This document shows, in pieces, positions 49,204-59,751 of a DNA stretch of 64,000 nucleotides (within the stretch, counting starts at the first letter, position 1; each line of letters opens with the position of its first letter). A program made the translations under genes and the position numbers. This DNA is from Mastigamoeba balamuthi. Its lineage: Eukaryota > Evosea > Mastigamoebida > Mastigamoebidae. Location: positions 371,627 through 435,626 of the forward strand of contig CACRSC010001917.1 in the NCBI GenBank assembly GCA_902651635.1, read 5' to 3'. The notes under the pieces were generated by a model that did not search any database, was not told where the DNA came from, and saw only the letters and a program-made list of their open reading frames with translations.

Positions 49204-50802
49204 ATGAAGCGCGAGCTCCTGCACAGCAGCGACACCGAGGAGAGCGCGGCGGACGAGGTGCCGCTGATGATGCCCCCCTCCTTCGTGGAGCGCGAGCGCG
49301 CGTCCAGCGAGGCCGCCCTCCAGTGCCTCCGCGAGCGCCTCCAGGCCGCCCGCGAGGCCGAGCGCGCTGCCCAGGCCGCGGCAGACGCCGCCCTCGCCCA
49401 GTCCGCCCAGCTCCGCGCAGAGCTCGGTGCCGTGTTCTGCCCCCACACATATGCAGTTTGTTCCTGAAACTCGCGAAAACGCTGACGGGGTGGGAAAAAC
49501 GGCGTTTGTTTTTCGTGCGTGGCGTCAGAGGCGGCAAAGGCGCAGATCCTGGAGGACAGGGCGATGCACGCAGCAGCCGTGCGCATGGCTGACAGAACAA
49601 TCGCGGAGAAAAACGCCGAACTCGCAAAGGTGCAACTCCGGTTCTCGTTTTGGGGTGGGAGCCGTTTATTTGTGCCGTGTCTGTGTGTGGAGACCGTAAC
49701 CCCCACTGACGGGCCCGAGCAACACGCACAGCTGCGTGGGATGCTGCTGCTGGCACCGGTGGCTGCGCAGAACGCGGACAAGGAGCAGCACGATGCCGCG
49801 GGGCCCGGGCGCTGCGACGGGACGGGGGAGCTGCGCGAGGCCGCCGAGGCCGCCTGCGTGGCGAGGAACGCGTGCCAGAGAGCCCTGGGCAGGGGCGTCT
49901 TCGAGGTCGACCAGATGTTTGTGGACGTCTCCGCGGTGGCCTCGCTGCTCCAGCAGAGCCCCCCGGGCAGGTGCGTGTGGCCGGGTCTGCGTCCTTACCC
50001 CCCTCGTTGGCTGAGCCCCTCCGCTCTCCCCTAAGCTCGGAACTACTGTGGAAGCTCAGGCCAACGCTGCTCAACTCCAAGCAGGTGCGATACTCTGACA
50101 TGCGTGTCCCAGAGCTGACCCGTTGCACTCAACGTCTTGGCAGGTTCTGGGACGCTTTGCAGAGTTCCTGGTCAACGCCCGTGCTCCTGTGGTGCCTACG
50201 GATCTCACAGAGAAGCTGTTCACCTGTCACATGCAGTTCGTTGGTGCGCCTTCCGAGCTCAGCCACGCAGTCTTCTTTCTGATCAACCTATTTTCCCGCA
50301 GTCCATGTATCAGCGTTTTTCGCCGATGCCCGCAGCTGAGGATTGGCTGGCACTTCGCACCTTACATGAAAACAACAGGACGAAGCGCGCTGCTTTTCCC
50401 CTAGAGTGGAAATACGTCGGAAATGGTGATGTGCAGTTGTGCACTGGTCGAGGGAGAAGAGATATCTTGAAGGCGGTTGCGTTTACGCCCGCAGACCCGC
50501 CGCAGCCACGTCAACCGTACAGACAAAAAGCCGCTGCGGCGCTGCGGGTATCCCTCGTTCACAACGCAAAACACACCCGCACCTGCGGTCTCGAGGACAG
50601 AGAGAGGCAACACCCAGTGGGAAGATGTGCCCGCGTAACGTCATTGCTGCGCTGCTGCTCGTCGTCGCTGTCGACGTGGCCTGCGCTCGCGTGTGCCCAG
50701 ACGGCCTGTGGTGGCGCCCTCAGCCGCGCACCAGCTGGCAGTGGCAGCTGTCGGGGACCATCGGTGCGCCCGCGATGTCCTATCGGTTCCTCGGTAGTCT
50801 GA
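49204..50802 (+). CDS. Unrecognised coiled-coil protein
   Basis: Exons 49204-49426, 49529-49629, 49720-49970, 50036-50084, 50144-50269 and one from 50302. The first five sum to 750 bases, an exact number of codons, and all joins keep frame. The N-terminus is acidic, followed by an Ala/Glu/Arg/Gln-rich coiled coil through about residue 110, then a helical domain with F-E-V-D-Q-M-F-V-D-V and L-T-E-K-L-F-T-C-H-M-Q-F. The 3' end is unclear: the frame stays open into the next gene (GH114, start 50625), and a possible 69-base intron lies at about 50424-50492. Transcripts may overlap or a last intron was missed. Family unknown. Confidence 0.55.
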
Positions 50803-51756
50803 CGACGTGTTCTCTGCCGTTCGCTCGGTAGACACGAGCAAGAACGTCGCCATGTACGACATCGACCTGCTCACCGACCAGTCGGTGATCGACACTCTGC
50901 ACGCTGCGGGCCGTGTCGTTGTGCGTGTTGCTCCTCCTTGTCGCGTGGTAGAACGGCGGTGACGATGTGGGCCTCTGGTGCGCAGATCTGCTACTACAGC
51001 GCCGGAACGGCAGAGAAGGGGAGGCCCGACTACAGCAGGTTCCCCGCGGCCTCGCTGGGCAAGAAGCTGCCCGATTGGCCGCAGGAGAGGTGGGTCGACT
51101 TCCGCATGGACGCCGTGAAGCAGATCATGATCGACCGCCTCGATCTCGCCGCCAGCAAGGGCTGCGACGGGTGCGCCGTCATTGTTTCATTCCGAGCCAT
51201 TTCTCAGAATGGATTCCCATTCCCTTCACCCCCGCCCAGCGTGGAGCCTGACAATGTCGACGGCGCGTTCAACAACAACGGGCTGGGGCTGAGCAAGCAG
51301 GACCAGCTGCAGTACAACAGGTGGACCGCGCAGCAGGCCCACGCCCGCGGGCTGAGCGTGGGGCTCAAGAACGACCTCGACCAGGTCGCCCAGCTGCAGC
51401 CCCTCTACGACTGGGCCCTCAACGAGCAGTGCGTCGCCAACGAAGAGTGCGACGCCCTGCTGCCCTTCGTCGAGAACAACAAGGTACTACTGGTCCCCCT
51501 GATGGTGGGCTGGCTCTGCTGGAGGCCAATTGGGCAGAGATTCAGTGCCAGCAATCTGGATATTGATCGGAATATTGACCATGTTGTGCAGGCTGTGTTT
51601 GGCGCAGAGTACACGGGGAGTGCGGACGAGGTGTGCCAGCAGCCCAACGAGCTCAACTACGACTTCCTCATGAAGACGTGGGACCTCGACGCGTCGGGCA
51701 CTGCCTGCAGGACGTACGACGCAGGGGACAGCAGGTACACGTGCGTCAGCGCCTAG
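50625..51756 (+). CDS. Secreted GH114-family glycoside hydrolase (alpha-1,4-polygalactosaminidase-like)
   Basis: Exons 50625-50763, 50832-50920, 50986-51170, 51240-51483 and 51592-51756 sum to 822 bases (273 aa, usual for the family). A signal peptide (L-L-L-V-V-A-V-D-V-A-C-A) is followed by W-W-R-P-Q-P-R-T-S-W-Q-W-Q-L-S-G-T-I, D-I-D-L, I-C-Y-Y-S-A-G-T, G-C-D-G-V-E-P-D-N-V-D, L-S-V-G-L-K-N-D and C-x-x-N-E-E-C. These match GH114/DUF297, with the conserved acidic residues in V-E-P-D-N-V-D and the preceding D-I-D strand. The family cleaves alpha-1,4-galactosamine polymers found in fungal and bacterial matrices, so a digestive or biofilm-degrading role is likely. Confidence 0.88.
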
Positions 51757-52060
51757 GAAACAAGCTGCGTCTCTGCTCCTGAGAACAACCCGAGGAAGCT
51801 GTGCTTCCGTGAAAGGCCGCAGAGGCAAACAATGTACACAGGATCATTAGCTTCCGACACAATTTTGAAAAAAGTTGGAGGTTCAGGGTTTCGATCCCCG
51901 CGCCTCACCGATGCGAACGGTGCGCTCTACCAAATGAGCTAAACCCCCAATTACATTTTCTCCATTTCAATTTTCGCCATACCGTGGGAATTATCTCACT
52001 ACGATTGACTGGCGTATCAAGTGAAGATATCTCTCATTAATCTAAACACAGGGCGCGCGA
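51757..52060. other. Intergenic region containing a tRNA gene
   Basis: This 304-base stretch holds the minus-strand tRNA-Ala gene (51876-51948) and the short upstream region of tRNase Z. No other gene is seen. Confidence 0.7.
51876..51948 (-). tRNA. tRNA-Ala (anticodon CGC)
   Basis: The 73-base minus-strand sequence folds into a full cloverleaf: acceptor GGGGGTT/AACCTCC with a G3-U70 wobble pair (the alanine identity element), D arm AGCTC...GAGC with GG in the loop, anticodon stem CACCG/CGGTG with loop TTCGCAT, T stem CGGGG/CCCTG, discriminator A. The anticodon CGC reads GCG (Ala). There is no intron, and CCA is not encoded. The T-loop is ATCGAAA, with A instead of the usual T at position 54. 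Confidence 0.93.
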
Positions 52061-53149
52061 ATGGACTCACTTGTCTTTCTGGGCACTGGCGCTGGCGCTC
52101 CGTCAGCCACCCGCAACGTCTGAGCCGCTCGCTGTTTCCCGCGTTTCTCCTCTCATGCAGCGCACACACTGGCAGGTCTCGTCGACGGCCATCCGCCTCC
52201 AGAACGGCCGCGTCCTCATCGTCGACTGCGGCGAGGCAAGCGCATCTCAGCCCCGCCCAGCCGGCTCTCACCCCCCCTGCAGGGCACGCAGCAGCAGATC
52301 CTGCGCAGCGAGCACGTCAAGGCGGGCCGCGTCGACGCGGTGCTCGTGACGCACCTGCACGGGGACCACTGCTTCGGGCTGCCGGGCCTGCTGGCCTCGG
52401 TCTCGCTGCAGCGCGGCCAGCGCGCAGACGGCTCGGCGCTGCGGCTGGTGGGCCCCGTGGGGCTCCGCGCGATGCTCGAGGCGGTCCTGACGCTCTCGCG
52501 GACGTACGTCGCCTTCGCGGTCGAGTACACGGAGATACCCGACGGCACCGAGCGCCTGGACCTCGGCGACGTCTGCGGCCTGCACGTCGTGGCCTGCGCC
52601 GTGCGCCACGTCGTGCCGTGCTACGGCTACGTGCTGGCGGAGCCCCAGAGGCCGGGCCCGCTCGACGCGAGGCGCGCGACGGAGCTGGGGGCCCGCGGGG
52701 CGCAGCTCGGGCAGCTCAAGGCCGGCAGGGAGGTCGTCGTCGACGGCGGCGCTGTCGTGCGCCCCGAGCAGTGCGTGGGGGCCCCGAGGCCCGGCAGGAA
52801 GCTCGCCTTCGCCGCGGACAACTGCGAGCTCGGCGCGGCGATGGCCGAGGAGTCGCGCGGGTGCGACCTGCTGGTGCACGAGTGCACGCTGGGCGACTCC
52901 AAGGGCGAGGAGGCCGCGGCCAAGTTCGGGCACTCGACGGCGCGCATGGCCGGGAGAGCCGCCAGGAGCGTCGGGGCCGCGAGGCTCGTCCTGACGCACT
53001 TCAGCGCGCGGCACGGGGACGGGGGAGAGGAGGACGGGGAGGACGGCAAGAGGGCAGAGACCGTCCAGGAGCTCGTGCAGCAGGCGAGGGAGACCTTCGG
53101 CTCGGACAACATCGTCGCTGCCGAGGACTTTGCTCGGATCACCTTCTAG
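52061..53149 (+). CDS. ELAC1: tRNase Z, short form (ELAC1-like)
   Basis: Exons 52061-52117, 52161-52235 and 52283-53149 sum to 999 bases (332 aa, close to ELAC1). The beta-lactamase-fold motifs are present: F-L-G-T-G-A-G-A-P-S near the start, D-C-G-E-G-T-Q-Q-Q, the zinc motif T-H-L-H-G-D-H-C-F-G-L-P-G, A-A-D-N-C near residue 245, H-E-C-T and F-G-H-S-T, then L-T-H-F-S. It removes 3' trailers from pre-tRNAs; the short form also acts on damaged tRNA ends. Intron 2 (52236-52282) is GC-AG, supported by the G-E-G-T-Q join. It is divergent from the tRNA-Ala gene, with the start 113 bases from the tRNA 5' end. Confidence 0.92.
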
Positions 53150-53287
53150 GCCGGCGAGTCTTCTGCTTGGTGGCCATCTCTGCTGTCCCTGACTGCCTCG
53201 GAGGGGGAGAGAAACGTGCACCGAAGGCAATTGATACATTTTGGATTGTCTGCACTGAGTTACCGTGGCCTGTTTGCAGGGGCTCGA

Positions 53288-56200
53288 TCAGGCGGCGAGC
53301 TCGTAGACGGTCTGGAGGCCCTTGCCCTTGATCTCCACTGACAGGGGGTCCCTGTACCTGAACTCGTCGCGGGTGCACTCCCACGTCTTGACATCGCACA
53401 GCACTGTCCCCACCTGCGCCTTGGCCTTGAGCCGCGCTGCCTAAAGATCGCCCGAGTGAGTATCTGTGTGCGATGTTGTGCCGAGGGGGTGGGAAGTACC
53501 ATGTTGACGGTGTCAGACCAGAGGTCGTACACCCAGTTGCGCTTGCCGATGATGCCCCCAGCGCAGGGCCCCGTGCTCACACCCACGCGCAGGCCCACGT
53601 GCTTCCCGCAGCTGTCGGGCAGCTCCTGGTCCTGGCTCACCCTGTGGAACTCCTGGGCCATCCTGAGCATTGAATGCGAGTGCTTTGCTGCCGCGCAGGG
53701 CACCCCTGACGCCGCCACTGCAGTCCGTTAGCAATAACAAATTGGGATGCCTGAGAATCGCACTGTAGATGTCAAGGATGGTCTTAATCTTGGTGATGCC
53801 GTGCCGCTCGGCGACGCCGTCGAGCCTCTCGATGAAGGCACTGAGGAACCCCGTGACGACCTCGGGGGCACTGGCTACGGCCCAGTCCCTAAACCCCGAG
53901 ATATCGCAAAACAGAATGCTCGTCTCCGCAAAGCTCTCGTTGGGCAGCATCCCCTTCTGCAGCACCTCGAACACGTGTGGTGGAAACAGCGACTGAATCA
54001 ACTCGACAGATTTGCTGCAGAGAACACATTGTGAGACTGGCAGGACTAGAAGCTTGCAAAGTGTCTGCACCGGTGCTGCATATCGCGGCAGGCCAGGAGG
54101 TGGTTAATTGCGTGGGCGATGCTGAGCAGCTGGTCGTTTCCTCGGAACTTCAGAGCTGCTCTCTCGGTGGTGGAGAGGACTGTAGCAATTGACTTTGAGA
54201 GGCGAGTGAGCCCACGGAACACCAGCAGTTCCATCAGACCCACACTACCAGCGAGCACAAACACAAGGATGGCACCCCCAATGCCACACAGGCGAGTGGA
54301 CAGTGTCTTTTCCTGTGCTAGGAGCTCTGGGTCTCTCATGGCAAACATCAAGAGCCTGCGATCTCCAATCTGACGTGGGGGCAGAATAAAGAGAACGATC
54401 AGTTGCTTATCATTATCAATCGATCCTACCAGGTCAGCAAAGACTGCTCCCTCGAATAACACCAACGAGTTCAGGAAGTTGACGCCATCTGGGCACGCGT
54501 AGACAGCATTGGTTGAGAGGCTTGTCTTACCATTGGCTGTCACAGTGGTCAAAGTGCTCTCTGTGGGACTAGTAAATGGACTAGTGAAACAAATCAACGG
54601 AGGGTACCGTTTGCATTAGACCCCAGTCCCAAAACTCTTTCTGTCTTCCACATACTCTTTAGTGGCCCTCTGGTACCGTCCTCTGAGTAGAGCACTCCAA
54701 GGCACATGTGCATCATCTTTGCCTTGGCAGGCAGTACTCTGGCCATATCCCGCAAAAACACGACCCACCCCTCCACTGGTGTGTACTGCGAGTAGCCCAC
54801 CACAAAGGAAGCTGCAATCCTGGTGATGTTGCTAAAAAGGAATCAGTAGACGGTGGCAAATGGTATGGCATAAGGCACTTTGTTGGATCGTGGACAAGGC
54901 CAAAGACATGCCCTGTGTTGACTCCAAACCACTGAAAGTCAAGCTTGAGCAGCTGATTCGAAATCACCCTTATCTCGTGAGAACTGATGTTCCTTCGCAT
55001 CTTCGTTGCATAGTTGTAGCCACAACTGTTGTACAGAGTGCCATTCGGCAGGAAGTAGAGGACTCCGTCAACATTGGTAGTATCGAAGAACGACCCATCT
55101 GCGAATTCACTCTCCCAGAAGGGTCCCCAAGGATTTCTTGACATAACATAGTCCACAGCGACGTCCTGAGTGGTGCACATAAGTGGATATGATTGGATGA
55201 TGCACTCTACCCATGCTCCGTAGGCATCCGCGTCGAACATAAGGTCGATGATTGATTCGCGGAGAATGAATGACAATCTTGTAGTGTCCGCGATTGCCGT
55301 GGCCTGGATGAGCTTGTCCGTGGTTCTACTGAGGGTAATTTGCAGGAATGAAACAAGAGCAACCACAGAGGCAACCAACAGCACTGCCAATCCGCCAAGA
55401 ACTCCAATGCGGAGGCTCTGCAGGATCCTTCTGCCGATAGATGAGCTCTCTGAGCTCAGCGTGATAACAGAGTCGTCAGCCAGTACGCTGAGGAGCCCAG
55501 TGGACGACAGAGACCTCGTGGACAATACCTCTGTGCGAGGTGAGCTCCCTGAGCCGACCAGCCTCCAGGTAGTGAGACTCGCGAGGCCCGTGCTGATCTC
55601 CCCCGACGGCTCGACAAAGAAGTGACCCTTGGCGGACTCATCCAGTGCCTCCTTCGTCCTGGAGCAACACAGAATCTCCCCAGGAGATGCTGACTCCTGG
55701 ATCTGTTGGCTCAGCGTAACTGTGAGTCAAGTTAGGGTCGTCTTTGCCTGTCCGCTGTACCCGCTGGGCCCCACAGCTCGAAGAACCGCTTCTTGATGCC
55801 AATCATGGCGCTACTGCTCCTCCCTGACGCTATTCCCATACGGAGCTGCAGTTCTTGCTCCGAGGCAACCATCAGGTTCCCGTGGCAAAGCCTGTTGCGG
55901 GGGCGGTCAATCAAACAGTGGTATAGGTACGGAGCACCACTTACCTCCTAAAACTGAGGGCCACAGTCGCCAGAGTCTGCGCTGTGTTCCTTCGATTGCC
56001 CTGTGAGATACCGCTGGCCACGACTTCATGCATGGTCAGAACGCAATGCGAGGGTGTTGCGAGCACCATAGGCATCGCCGATTGTCATGACCTTTGTGGC
56101 GTCCTCTCTGTGCACAATCTCGTCCATCCTGCTGTACAGCCCGTTGAGATACTTGGTAACAATGTCTGGCTCCAGTGCTGATGACCTGTGGAGAGGGTCA

Positions 56201-58093
56201 GTGTGCGGGCACGTTTGGGCCGTGGGAGATTTGAAAGACCAGCGGGTGAAGTTGCAGATGTCAGCAAAGAGAACGCAGGTCTCTGGATACGTGAGGTTGT
56301 TGGACTCTCCACGCTTGATCCTCTCCAGAACTTCCCCAGGGAAGATACTCCGCAGTATGTGCTCTGTTTGCCTATTAGAGCACCCCATTAGATACCAATT
56401 GAGCTTGTCGATTATCGTCGAACTCAGTTCTGCACTCCAGTGTAGAGAGAAGTTCGTTGACTGCTCGAGTCACGTTGCGCAGCTCAGTCTTGCCCGTAAC
56501 GACCAGCCTCTTTCCCATGTTCTGGGGCGAATGAGATGGACCTGAGTTGCATACCAATAGGAAACGAGAGTTGTACGTTATTCTCCGATAGAGCGACGAT
56601 CTTGCTTGAGAGACGTGAGAGCGTTCGCAGCACGAAAGCCTCCATAAGTAGCGAGATAAGGCAGAAGACCGCGAAAAGCGCGAGGCAGCAGATCATTGTG
56701 ATGTAGTTCACCACTGCGCACGCAGAAACCGGGTGAGTATGCAGCAGCTGCCCGAGTGTCCCGTACTTGAATTGATTGTCGCAGCATAGGGCCTGAGGGC
56801 CCTGATCAACACGTATAGCCTGGGCTCCCCCTCCGCATCTCTAATGATCATCCCGATCGCGAGGTACGTGTCGCTGGTCTTATTCGCCGCTCTTGAGCAT
56901 GCAAGGTGGACTGTATCGAACGCTGACGACGGGAAAACCGCATACGACACGGAACCGTCTACTTAAGCATCAGCGGTGTTGTGGAGCGGAATGATAAAGG
57001 TGTGCCTTCAAGCTCTTCCTTCATCCTTGCAGGTCTGCCACTCCACACAGACTTGATGCCGCTGTACTCTGCAGTGCTCGCGGCGCTGTCGGTGGGTGAT
57101 GTGGTTAGGACACCAGAGTCGGATGTACACCGAGAGACGTGCAATTCGAGGCATAGGTTCGACATGTCCGCAATTCTCTTTAATGTCGAGCGCACGTTTC
57201 TCGCGTAGACAACCCAACCCACGTCGGCTCCCGTGTTGTCCATCATGCGACTGTACCGTGACTCTACGAGGACGAGGACATCGCTACTCAGCAGGAGGCT
57301 TGCCGTCAGAGATTTCGGGGCAAATGAAGAGAATGGAGTCTCACGTCTCGGGGATCCAAAAGAGGCCACTGGCTTCGCCACTTTGCACCAGCATGGCAGA
57401 AACCTGTTGGGCGAGAGTCGCGGAGGCCGGCACCTTTGGGGCTCCGAAGGTCCTGTTGGCGCCCCACATGAAGCCGTTGAGCATCTGCTTGGAGAATCCG
57501 GGTCATTTTATGTCATCTCCACCACCGAAACCGGCGCACCGTGCCGTTGGGCATGATGAACATGGCACCCTCGAGGTCCATGAGCTCGAGGAAGGAGTAG
57601 CCGTGCGTCAACAGCGCCCAGAAAGGGCCGTGGGGGTCCTTCGCTGCGAGGTAAAAATAGACATAGTTCTGCCGAGTTCGCCAGTGAGTGAGTTCAGGGT
57701 CCGCAGCACAAAGCGTGGTCGGCTCACCCAGTTGCTGAAGTCCGTCACCTGCCCGTTGAGTGAGGACAGCTGGCTGTTGAGCACACCGTAGAGCAGAGCT
57801 GCCTCCTCCAGCGCCTGCCTGCTCTCCAGCGTCCTGAGCTCAGTTGCCGAAGAGTACTGGAAAGCAGCGGCTGAAATGCCAGCGGCAACGCCCACAAGGG
57901 CAAGCAGCGCCGAGGCCACGTGCACCCGCATGTGACGAAACAGCGCGCACCACCACGGCCGAGCTCGTCTCTTCTGTGCTGTGGATGCCCTCATGATCGT
58001 GTGGCGATATGAATTCTGGACTCTGAACTCCATATCAGAATCAGGACGGCATTTTTTGTACCACTCCGTTTCAGAGAAAATGCCTGAGATCAC
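53288..58093 (-). CDS. Tandem two-module receptor adenylyl cyclase
   Basis: Module 1 starts near 58093: TM helix V-H-V-A-S-A-L-L-A-L-V-G-V-A-A, ectodomain with G-P-F-W-A-L-L and V-G-W-V-V-Y-A-R, second TM with HAMP (I-T-M-I-C-C-L-A-L-F ... L-R-T-L-S-R-L-S), then a class III cyclase domain with F-A-D-I-C-N-F, T-I-G-D-A-Y and L-W-G-P-A-V-T. Without any stop the frame continues (55730-55450) into module 2: TM at about 55410, ectodomain with G-P-F-W-E-S and G-W-V-V-F-L-R, TM/HAMP (F-V-L-A-G-S-V-G-L-M-E-L-L-V-F), and a cyclase domain with F-C-D-I-S-G-F, K-I-K-T-I-L-D-I-Y and Y-D-L-W-S-D-T-V-N-M-A-A-R. Lys/Asp at the purine-specificity sites indicate ATP as substrate. At least twelve short introns; the stop is at 53288. 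The 5' end is uncertain, and Met codons at 58093 and about 57993 are candidates. Confidence 0.75.
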
Positions 58094-59751
58094 GGCGGAG
58101 AGCTGGTCGTCCTACGTTATTTGAGAGAAACCGCTCCGGGGGCCGGTAGAAGACAGTGTCTGCTATCACCGGGCAGGGGCCCAGTCCTCGATGCGTAGGT
58201 CCGCATTTCTCACAGAGAAAACCGATTTCACCTTTCTGGGTGTCCTCGTGTCAGGCGCGCCGCCGTGCACGGCCGACGTTCCCCGATCCACAGCTTGTCG
58301 CACCCTTCCTGCCACAGCATGTCCTCTCCTGTGTCCAGGGCGCCGCGGTCGCCGAGCAAGGGGTGCGCTTCCTCCTGCCAGTTGCTCACACAGTTTGTTA
58401 TGCCGTGGGCGATCTGCCGTACATTGGGGCAACTCAAAGCTCACATAGCTGCGTGACAGGACAAGCATCACTCCTGAGCTTTGAATCCGCACAGGCCACC
58501 GTCATGCCCGAGTCGCGTAGAATTTGCCGTGTGACCCCCTTTCGATCTCAGGCAAAGCCTTGCCACAGCTCAGCACAGGAGGTCTGGCGGTGTTGCTGTC
58601 AAATGTTGGTGTGTGTGGGACCGTGCTTTGCCCCTTACAATGTGTATTTGGCGTTGGGAAACCAAATGCCCAAAGCCCTGCTCGTTTTCATCGAAGTAGT
58701 TGCTGCCAAATCAGGCTCTCGGGCAGCCACCAGCACATCCTATCGGGGGGTGGGAAACAGAGGATCGGGGTTGTGCAGGACTGTCTGACCATGGCCCGTG
58801 GTGAACCTATGCTGTACTGCCCCACCCAGCAGCACCTCGCGCACTGTTGCATCTGTCACACACCCTGTTTCTGCGTCTGATCTCCTCACGGTGCTTGCCA
58901 CGACTCCTTGTTGATACCAGCATAATCGACGGAATCGCCCTCGACCACCCACGACGAGCTCAATCATGCTGGCGGACACCGCGCAGGCACCGCACCACCA
59001 CAGAGCTATAATTGGCTGCGACAATTTCTTAGAAACGGAGTGGTAGGTCAGATCGGGGGTCATTGTGCACATTTCCTCTTTCGTCTGATAACGTAAAACG
59101 CCCGCCCTTCGGACCGGAAGATGGCCGAGTGCAGGCCCCGCTGTGTCCTTGGCAGCACCAGTGCCGGCAGCCACCTCTGGGGCGCCAACCAGGCGCACTG
59201 CAGTTCCGGGTATCCATGGTGACTGCAGTCTTCACTGGCAACTTCCTTCTGTTTGATGAGACCGTAAGAGGGATGCTCACGGACCCCATCGGCGGACTCC
59301 TCAACTCGCCGCCCAGCGGGCAGGTCGGCGACACTGGCAGAGACAACGGGCACGTGGCCAATTTCGGGTACATACATACTCTGGGTCGCCGAGGTCGCCT
59401 CAATGTGCTCTCGGCGCTCATCTGCCTTCTCGCCGAGTCCGAGTACTCTGCAAAGCGCCAGCTCCACGAGTCAACATCTCGGAGGTCCCTGATATTAAGT
59501 TCAGCGTCCTCGGATCAGGCCACTCGATGTGGTGGGGGGCTTCCCTGGTTCGACGGTGCCGTGAAACATCTCGACGACATGAGCACCGCCTACACACTGT
59601 ATGAGTCACCTCGTGCCTCTCTCGATCCCTACTGTCCGAGTTTCTAACAAAGCAGACATGGAACACGGGGACAGTGCAAGTGGCAGGAAGTAGGCTTGCG
59701 GAGCAACAAGGGAATGCTATGTGTTCGTATTGTGGCCTAGACTTGCGTGCC
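58094..59751 (-). pseudogene. Possible remnant of a third receptor-cyclase module
   Basis: Minus-strand pieces resemble the modules downstream but frames are interrupted. 59467-59060 has an ectodomain-like segment ending G-R-A-F-Y-V-I-R-R. About 59025-58940 encodes a hydrophobic helix (P-I-I-A-L-W-W-C-G-A-C-A-V-S-A-S-M-I-E-L-V-V) in the position of TM2. 58440-58230 has L-W-I-G-E-R-R-P-C-T-A-A-R-L, weakly like the cyclase L-W-G-D-T-V-N-x-A-A-R-L block. No complete splice model was found. Alternatives are a fast-evolving separate gene or coding on the plus strand (59063-59647 is open there with moderately GC-rich third positions). Confidence 0.3.

Noticed and set aside
54713-55525. Separate cyclase gene starting near 55525
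   Set aside because: The codon there is TTG, not ATG, and the frame is open upstream into the first cyclase domain, so a fused protein is the simpler reading.
58156-58788. Plus-strand gene opposite the cyclase upstream region
   Set aside because: Low-quality composition, no splice logic or domain; weaker than the minus-strand cyclase-like pieces, though neither is certain.
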